A DNA stretch of 20,412 nt from Chrysophaeum taylorii (taxonomy: Eukaryota > Sar > Pelagophyceae > Pelagomonadales > Pelagomonadaceae). The notes beneath the pieces are model-generated. The model did not search any database, had not been told where the DNA came from, and saw only the letters and a program-made list of their open reading frames with translations. The translations under genes were made by a program, and so were the position numbers. The stretch spans positions 1-20,412 of the forward strand of contig JAQMWT010000215.1 of assembly GCA_029834535.1 (NCBI GenBank), in the 5' to 3' direction. Shown one piece after another: positions 15,081 through 20,412 of the stretch (its first letter is position 1; each line of letters starts with the position of its first letter).

Positions 15081-15517
15081 AAAACGCAGATTTTGTCGGC
15101 CCGTTTCGAGCATACATGCTCGTTCGAACAGAAAGTAGAGTTCCGTTCAAAAACGCAGATTTTGTCGGCCCGTTTCGAGCATACATAGGGAAAAGAACAG
15201 AAAGTAGAGGTCCGGTAATCTCTTGTCACACACAGACTCACGTTTCCCAATTAATTATTGTGGATACTACATGCTACAAGGCTCTCGCCGCAGATGGCAA
15301 GAAGAAAACATTTTATAAATATTAAGGCTTTTGGCTCATACATTTAGCAAAGAACAGAAAGTAGGCCGCGGGTGAAGCGTTTTGAAATGAATCGGCTTTA
15401 CAAAACGCAGATTTTGTCGGCCCGTTTCGAGCATACATGCTGCTTTGAACAGAAAGTAGAGGTCCGTTAATCTGTTGTCACACACAGACTCACGTTTCCC
15501 AATTAATTATTGTGGAC
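15081..15517 (+). repeat. Module D, unit 2 (partly duplicated)
   Basis: Three copies of the CGCAGATTTTGTCGGCCCG segment and two of the CACAGACTCACGTTTCCCAA plus TTAATTATTGTGGA segment (about 15227-15263 and 15480-15515). One TATA-like sequence lies between them. Confidence 0.7.
15312..15325 (+). promoter_or_regulatory. TATA-like element, unit 2
   Basis: Same 14 bases as in unit 1, about 206 bases upstream of the start of unit 3. Confidence 0.3.
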
Positions 15518-15554
15518 TAGTAAAGCCAAGTCGGGTTTTTTCCGGCCTTTTTCT

Positions 15555-15638
15555 CGGGGGGCAAGCCCCCCGAACCCCCCGGGAATTGGGGGGCTCTGCC
15601 CCCCAAACCCCCCGCCGGGGGACACCCCCGGACCCCCC
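15555..15638. repeat. Module A GC hairpin cluster, unit 3
   Basis: Same hairpin series, essentially identical to the unit 2 core. Confidence 0.8.
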
Positions 15639-15899
15639 ATGGCCTCGACGGCCGCCGCGTCTCGGGAGCCGACCAAAAACACCGTCGCACGCCGTGGAAA
15701 TTCTGTCTTTTCGGTTCTTGAAGATTTCCGCGTAATTTTTCGTTGTTGGTCTTGGGTTAGGGTGTGTACCGTTTTCGTTCCTTTCCGTTGCGCGAAGCGT
15801 TCTGGGGGTTAGCGTTATGCCTCTTTATTCTTGGCTTAGCGTTTTTTGGGGATGGACTATGTGGTGGCGGATGGCCGCTTTGTTGAATGGATTTTTTCA

Positions 15900-16885
15900 T
15901 TATAGACAATAGGCGCCGGGGTGGCGGCGGGCGTAGTGAGAAGGAGGGTGTCGCGCATAATCCATAGATAGCGGACGCGCCGTCGCGGTCGACGGTCCAG
16001 AGGTTCTCGCGGCGAGGACGGCCGCAGCGGGAAGAGCGAGGGTGGTCTTCGATCCGTAGGCGCTCCAGCAGTAGGTCGCGAGGTTTGCGATGGCCAGAGC
16101 CCGGCCAGTCCCAGGACGTGGCGCGACCACCGTCGACCAAAGCGTAATCGCGATCGCGGACGCGTCGAGGTCGACGACGCCTCGACGAAGGCCGCGACTT
16201 TGCGGCGAGCCGATGTCGCCCGCGGGGGAGAGTCCGAGGCCGCGGTCGGGACGGCGGTGGCCGCTGGCAGCGGCGACGAAGACGCCGGCACGCATCGTAT
16301 CGAAGCGCCGGGCCCGGCGGCGCGGCGCGCCGCCCGTCGAGCGCGCCGCCGAGTTTTTTTTCGGGTTTGTCGACTGGACGTCAACCCGCGGGCGAGTCCG
16401 AGTCCGCGGGCGAGTCCGAGTCCGCGGTCGCGACGGCGGTGGCCGCTCGCAGCGGCGACGAAGCCGGCGGCACGCATCGTATCGAAGGTGAAACGATGAT
16501 CGATCCACCGAGTCGACGGTCGAGTCTCGTTCGCTCTCGCGCGTTCTCGAGGACGTCCCGTCGGAAGAGCGAGTCGTGGCCGTGGAAGCGGGCTTTGACC
16601 GCAGACGCGAGCGCGGCAAGCCGTTGTCGATTTCAGTGGCCGGTCGCAGCGGCGACGAAGACGCCGGGCAGCATCGCGCGTACCGAAGAGTTCGCGCGGA
16701 ATAAAGGCGAAATCGCGTCGCATTTTTGCGCGCGCCAGAACCCCGAAAGAACATGGAACGAAAAACGCGGTGCCGGCGTCGAGGCTCGCGTCGCGTCCCT
16801 GGCTCGAGCGCGTCGTCCCGTTTGCCGGGCGAAGGCTCCATCGCCGTCGCACGCGTCAACCTTACTTCAAAAAAGATCGGCCGAA
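15900..16885. repeat. Module B GC-rich subrepeat block, unit 3
   Basis: Contains CATAGATAGCGGACGCGCC near the start (shared with unit 4), the direct duplication GGGCGAGTCCGAGTCCGC at about 16389-16423, and the ACCGAAGAGTTCGCGCGGAA stretch shared with unit 1. No gene called. Confidence 0.65.
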
Positions 16886-16974
16886 AGGGTTTTCTTCTTC
16901 GAAATACTCTCGATTTTTACGACTACAACCTTACCCTGATCGCTGACTGCGGGCGATGGAGGACGGTGCCTCAC

Positions 16975-17084
16975 GAATCCTGAGCCTTGCGAGGGCATCC
17001 CGCCCTCCCGGCGTAGGTTGGCACCTATTCGCCTCCCGGGCGGGCCGGTTGGCAGCCGGAACGTTCGCAGTGGGACGGGGTATG
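16975..17084 (+). repeat. SINE-head-like structured segment, unit 3
   Basis: Same segment with one extra C (CATCCCGCCC). Downstream it continues TATGGTCGCGGGGGCGAAACG, closer than unit 1 to the body of the dispersed insertion (TATGACCGGGGGGCGAAGACG). Confidence 0.65.
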
Positions 17085-17159
17085 GTCGCGGGGGCGAAAC
17101 GTTGCGGGTTTTCTTCCTTCGAAATACTCTCGATTTTTACGACCACCAGCGTCCAATTT

Positions 17160-17295
17160 TACTACTACGGAATCGAACTCGGAACCAGGGTACCTAGGCG
17201 CACTACTTATCCGAAAATCGTCTTCACCCCGCTCCCCAGGCTTCGACTCTCAGCATTACAAATTGACCCAGGATCCGAACTCGAGACGTACGTAC
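17160..17295 (-). repeat. Two tRNA B-box-like motifs, unit 3
   Basis: The same two motifs are conserved: GTTCGATTCC at 17169-17178 and GTTCGGATCC at 17271-17280, on the minus strand. Confidence 0.4.
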
Positions 17296-17329
17296 CGCAA
17301 TAACCCCAGATTCTCGCTCAAACTTCTTC

Positions 17330-17619
17330 GCTTTCTCCGATACTACATGCTACAAGGCTCTCGCCGGAGATGGCAAGAAGAAAACATTTTATAAAGAGCA
17401 GCGCTTTTGGCGCATACATTGAGCAACGAACAGAAAGTAGGCGCGGGTGAAAGTTTTGACTTAAATGGCTTTACAAAACGCAGATTTGTCGCCCGTTTTT
17501 TTCGAGCATACATGGGAAACGAACCAGAAAGCAGAGTCCGGTAGGTAAGACTGACACATGTGTTTCACCCTCCCCCCAACTTACACACGTTCTCCCTACA
17601 ATGATTATTTTTTTGTTAC
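17330..17619 (+). repeat. Module D, unit 3
   Basis: Single copy. The end differs: TGACACATGTGTTTCACCC and ATGATTATTTTTTTGTTACT replace the usual TTAATTATTGTGG before the next unit. Confidence 0.65.
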
Positions 17620-17666
17620 TAGAGGCCAAGTCGGGTTTTTTTTGGCCTTTTCTTTTCTTCCCCTTC

Positions 17667-17748
17667 GAGGGGCAAGCCCCCCGACCCCCCCGGGAATTGG
17701 GGGGCTCTGCCCCCCCAACCCCCCGCCGGGGACACCCCGGACCCCCCA
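17667..17748. repeat. Module A GC hairpin cluster, unit 4
   Basis: Same series with shortened runs: GAGGGGCAAGCCCCCC loses two G in the first stem, and CCGGGGACACCCCGG loses one pair. Run-length changes of this kind are typical of slippage or of sequencing error. Confidence 0.75.
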
Positions 17749-18059
17749 CCGCCTCGACGGCCCGCCGCGTCCCGGGAGCCGACGAAAACCGACGCGAACG
17801 CCGGGGCCGCCGCGTCTCGGGCCGACGAAAAACGCTGTGCACGCCTGGGAAATTCTGTCTTTTCGGTTCTTGAAGATTTCTTGGTAGTTTTTTCGTTCTT
17901 GGGTTAGGGTGTGTAACCGTTTTTTCTTTCTTTCCGTTGGCGCGAAGCGTTCTGGGGTTAGCCTTATGCCTGTTTATTTTCGGCTTTGCGTTTTTTGCGG
18001 ATGGACTATGAGATGGACTATGAGATGGCGGATGGCCGCTTTGTTTAATGGAGTATTTC

Positions 18060-19805
18060 ATTATAGACAATAGGCGCCGGGGTGGCGGCGGGCGTAGTGA
18101 AGAGGAGGGCGTCGCGCATAATCCATAGATAGCGGACGCGCCGTCGCGGTCGACGGTCCAGAGGTTCTCGCGGCGAGGACGGCCGCAGCGGGAAGAGCGG
18201 GCGTGGCCGCGGAAGCGGGCTTCGCCGTAGACGCGAGCGGGGGAGGTCTTCGTCTCCGTGGGCGATGGCCGATGGCCACGGGCGGTCGTGGTGGCGCGCG
18301 CGGGGGCGCGGCCGTTCGTCGGCGCGCGGGCGCGCGGCACCCTCGTAGAGTCCGAGGCCGCGGTCGCGAAGGCGGTGGCCGCTCGCAGCGGCGATGAAGA
18401 CGCCGGCACGCATCGTATCGAAGCGGCGACGAACGCCGGCACGCATCGTATCGCGGGCGAGCCCGAGTCCGAGTCCGCGACGGCGGTGGCCGCTCGCAGC
18501 GGCGACGAAGACGCCGGCACGCATCGTATCGAAGCGCTGGCGCACGCGTCGAGCTCGACGCGCCGTCGAGTTTTTATTTCGGGTTGGTCGACTGGACGTC
18601 AACCCGCGGTCGCGACGGCGGCGACGAAGACGCGACAACGCATCGTATCGAAGCGCTGCCCGGCGGCGCGGTGCGCTGCCCGCGCCGCCCGTCGAGCGAG
18701 CCGCGGAGTTTTTTTTTCGGGTTGGTCGACTGGACGTCAACCCGCGGGCGAGTCCGAGTCCGCGGTCCGACGGCGGTGGCCGCTCGCGGCGACGAAGCCG
18801 CCGGCACGCATCGTAACGGAGGTTAACGGTGGTCGATCCACCGAGTCGACTTCGAGTCTCGTTTTCGCACAACGCGTTCTCGAGGACGGCCCCGTCGGAA
18901 GACGGAGTCGTAGCCGTGGAAGCGGGCTTTGACCGCAAAGAACATCGAACGAAAAATTCCGGCATGCCATGCGGCGTCGAGGCGGTCTTCGTCTTCTTCT
19001 CTCCGTCCGTCGATGGCATAGCGCGCCGCGGGCGGTCGTCGTGGCGCGCGCGGGCGGCGGCCGGGTCGTCGCGCGCGCGCGCGCGCACGCTCGTCGCCGG
19101 TCGTCGCCGCTTTTTTCGTGGTCTTCGATCCGTAGCGGGGGAGTCCGAGGCCGGGGTCCGGGGGGGGGGGGGGCGGGCCGCGACGGGGTGGCCGCTGGCA
19201 GCGGCGAACGAGACGCCGGCACGCGCCACGTATCGAAGCGCCGGGCCCCTGGCGGCGCGGAGCGCCGCCCGTCGAGCGAGCCCGCCGAGTTTTGTTTGCG
19301 GTGTTTTTCGACTGGACGTCAACCCGGGCGAGTCCGATACCGCGGTCGCCGACGTCCGAAGTGCCGCTCGTGCAGCGGCGACGAGCCGGCGGCACCGCAT
19401 CGTATCGAAGTGAAAACCGATTGTTTCGATCCACCGAGTCACGGTGAGTCCTCCGTTCGTCGGAAGATCGGTCGAGGCCCCGTGGAAGCGGGCTTTGACG
19501 CAGACCTCGACCGCGCGGCAGCCCCCGTTTGTCGATTCGGTGGCCGTTCGCAGCGGCTCGACGAAGACGCCGGCAGCATCGCCGCGCTACCGAAGAGTTC
19601 GCGGCGGAATAAAGGCGAAAAATCGCGTCGCATTTTTGCGCGCGCCAGAAACCCCGAAGAACCCCGTAAGATTAAGAAAGATCCCGATGCCCGGCGTCCC
19701 GAGTGCCTCGCGTCCGCGTCCCTGGCTCGAGCGCGTCGTCCCGTTTGCCGGCGCAGGGCTCCATCGCCGGTCGCACGCGTCAACCTTACTTCCCAAAAAA
19801 AAGAT
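18060..19805. repeat. Module B GC-rich subrepeat block, unit 4 (expanded)
   Basis: About 1.75 kb, nearly twice the length of the other copies. It holds several rounds of a ~100 bp subrepeat built from GACTGGACGTCAACCCG, GAGTCCGAGTCCGCG, GTGGCCGCTCGCAGCGGCG and GGCACGCATCGTATCG. It also has a (CG)n run at 19070-19086 and a G14 run at 19160-19173 not seen in the sister units. Confidence 0.65.
19070..19173. repeat. Low-complexity (CG)n and G14 tract
   Basis: (CG)n at 19070-19086 and a G14 run at 19160-19173. The corresponding places in sister units read GAGTCCGAGGCCGCGGTCGG without a long G run, so the run is a local expansion or an assembly artefact. Confidence 0.7.
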
Positions 19806-19908
19806 CGGCCCCGAGGTTTGCATAGCTCCGAGATGCTTCTCGATTTTTACGAACACCAACCTTACCCTGAATCACTGACTGCGGTTGCGAGGAATGACGG
19901 TGCCTGAC

Positions 19909-20020
19909 GAACCTGAGGCCTTGGGGATGCATCCCCCCCCCCTCCCCGGCGTAGGTTTGTCACCTATCGCCTCCCGGGCGGGCGGTAGCAGCCGGACTGT
20001 GGTCGCAGCCGGACGGGGTC
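19909..20020 (+). repeat. SINE-head-like structured segment, unit 4 (degraded)
   Basis: Recognisable through GCGTAGGTTTGTCACCTATC and GCCTCCCGGGCGGGCGG, but with many indels; pairing in the third hairpin is lost. Confidence 0.5.
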
Positions 20021-20309
20021 AGGGTCTTCAACGAATACTAACGGGTTTTCTTCTTCGAAAAATACTCTCGATTTGTTCGACCACCAGTGTCCAATTTACT
20101 ACGACGGTAATGAACTCGAAACAGGGACCCTAGGCACTACCCGTATTCGCGCGCGAAACCAGGACCTAGGCGCACTACCTTATCGCTCGTCCTTCGCCCA
20201 CACCTCCCCAGGCTACTACTGCTCTAGCATTGCGAATCGACCACCAGATCCGAACTCGAACGTACGTTACGGCAATACCCGCAATTCTCGCTCAAACTTA
20301 TACGCTTTT

Positions 20310-20412
20310 CTGGCGATAACAACATGCTTAAATCCTCGCTCCCGCAGATGGCAGAAGACAACAACCTGTTTATAACATTAAGGCTTTCCGGCTCATACAT
20401 TAGCAAAGAACA
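20310..20412 (+). repeat. Module D, unit 4 (start only)
   Basis: Recognised by GCAGATGGCAGAAGACAACA and GCTCATACATTAGC; the window ends here. Confidence 0.6.

Larger units (their letters stand above)
13651..15517 (+). repeat. Composite tandem unit 2 (module C deleted)
   Basis: 1,867 bp. Modules A, B and D are present. After GATCGGCCGAGGG (about 15065-15078), where units 1 and 3 enter module C, this unit goes straight into AAAACGCAGATTTTG of module D. Part of module D is present more than once (15081-15118, 15149-15187, 15401-15438). Confidence 0.7.
15518..17619 (+). repeat. Composite tandem unit 3 (A-B-C-D)
   Basis: 2,102 bp, beginning TAGTAAAGCCAAGTC. It includes an AT-richer stretch 15740-15900 (TTGGGTTAGGGTGTGTACCG and CATTATAGACAATAGGCGCC) that recurs in unit 4 at 17885-18075. 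Module C follows GATCGGCCGAAAGGG at about 16876. It ends at ACTAGAGGCCAAG of unit 4. Confidence 0.7.
17620..20412 (+). repeat. Composite tandem unit 4 (expanded module B, runs off the window)
   Basis: At least 2,793 bp, with module B expanded by extra copies of its subrepeats (for example GCCGGCACGCATCGTATCG at about 18404, 18434, 18515 and, in altered form, 18640 and 19390). Modules C and D (from about 19800) carry many small indels relative to units 1 and 3. The window ends inside module D, at TTAGCAAAGAACA. Confidence 0.65.

Noticed and set aside
14150..16939. Plus-strand frames with repeated peptides such as AGTHRIE and SGDEDAG
   Set aside because: They are translations of the ~100 bp DNA subrepeat; frame and length change between units, so a repeat protein is unlikely.
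17471..19442. Long minus-strand open frames (349 and 465 codons) in unit 4
   Set aside because: Frame crosses modules A and B and is broken in sister units; no recognisable domain.

Overview
The window looks like a repeat-dense piece of a GC-rich nuclear genome from a microbial eukaryote. No intact single-copy host gene, rRNA or canonical tRNA was recognised. The evidence for a eukaryote is the set of mobile elements: a Ty3/gypsy LTR retrotransposon, Helitron-type (Pif1-like) helicase remnants, a Crypton-like tyrosine recombinase pseudogene, and a SINE-like insertion with a target-site duplication. An alga or oomycete-like protist is my guess; the sequence does not prove it.

Layout. (1) 1-3724: 3' part of a Ty3/gypsy element. 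It carries reverse transcriptase, RNase H and integrase broken by several frameshifts, then a candidate polypurine tract and a candidate 3' LTR with TG...CA ends. (2) 3740-6978: three head-to-tail ~1.0-1.15 kb units. Each has a minisatellite (core AGTAAGTTCACCTGG) plus the same internally deleted 3' end of a Helitron helicase, on the minus strand. A fourth unit, inverted (7762-8806), makes 5827-8806 a ~3 kb foldback with ~1 kb arms around a ~780 bp loop. (3) 8789-11347: a minus-strand tyrosine recombinase pseudogene carrying the R..., HxxR and C-terminal regions. It is broken by two frameshifts, a stop codon and a 321 bp SINE-like insertion flanked by a perfect 12 bp duplication. (4) 11670-20412: four head-to-tail copies of a ~1.9-2.8 kb composite unit. 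Modules run in the order A (GC hairpin cluster), B (very GC-rich subrepeats), C (a 109 bp structured segment plus two tRNA B-box-like motifs), D (AT-richer TATA-like segment).

How the parts connect. The 109 bp structured segment in module C of unit 1 is identical by eye to the head of the SINE-like insertion in the recombinase pseudogene. A ~25 bp boundary motif (for example 11645-11669) sits at the edge of the foldback units and at the start of the composite array. These links suggest shared amplification or mobilisation. The less described part is the composite array and its link to the SINE head.

Caution. Many frame breaks in the retrotransposon fall in homopolymer runs, and the last ~1.5 kb shows many small indels against its sister copies. 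Some apparent decay may therefore be uncorrected sequencing error. The long open frames in the GC-rich array (11.4-20 kb) exist on both strands and several frames, consist of low-complexity Arg/Ala/Pro, and were not called as genes.
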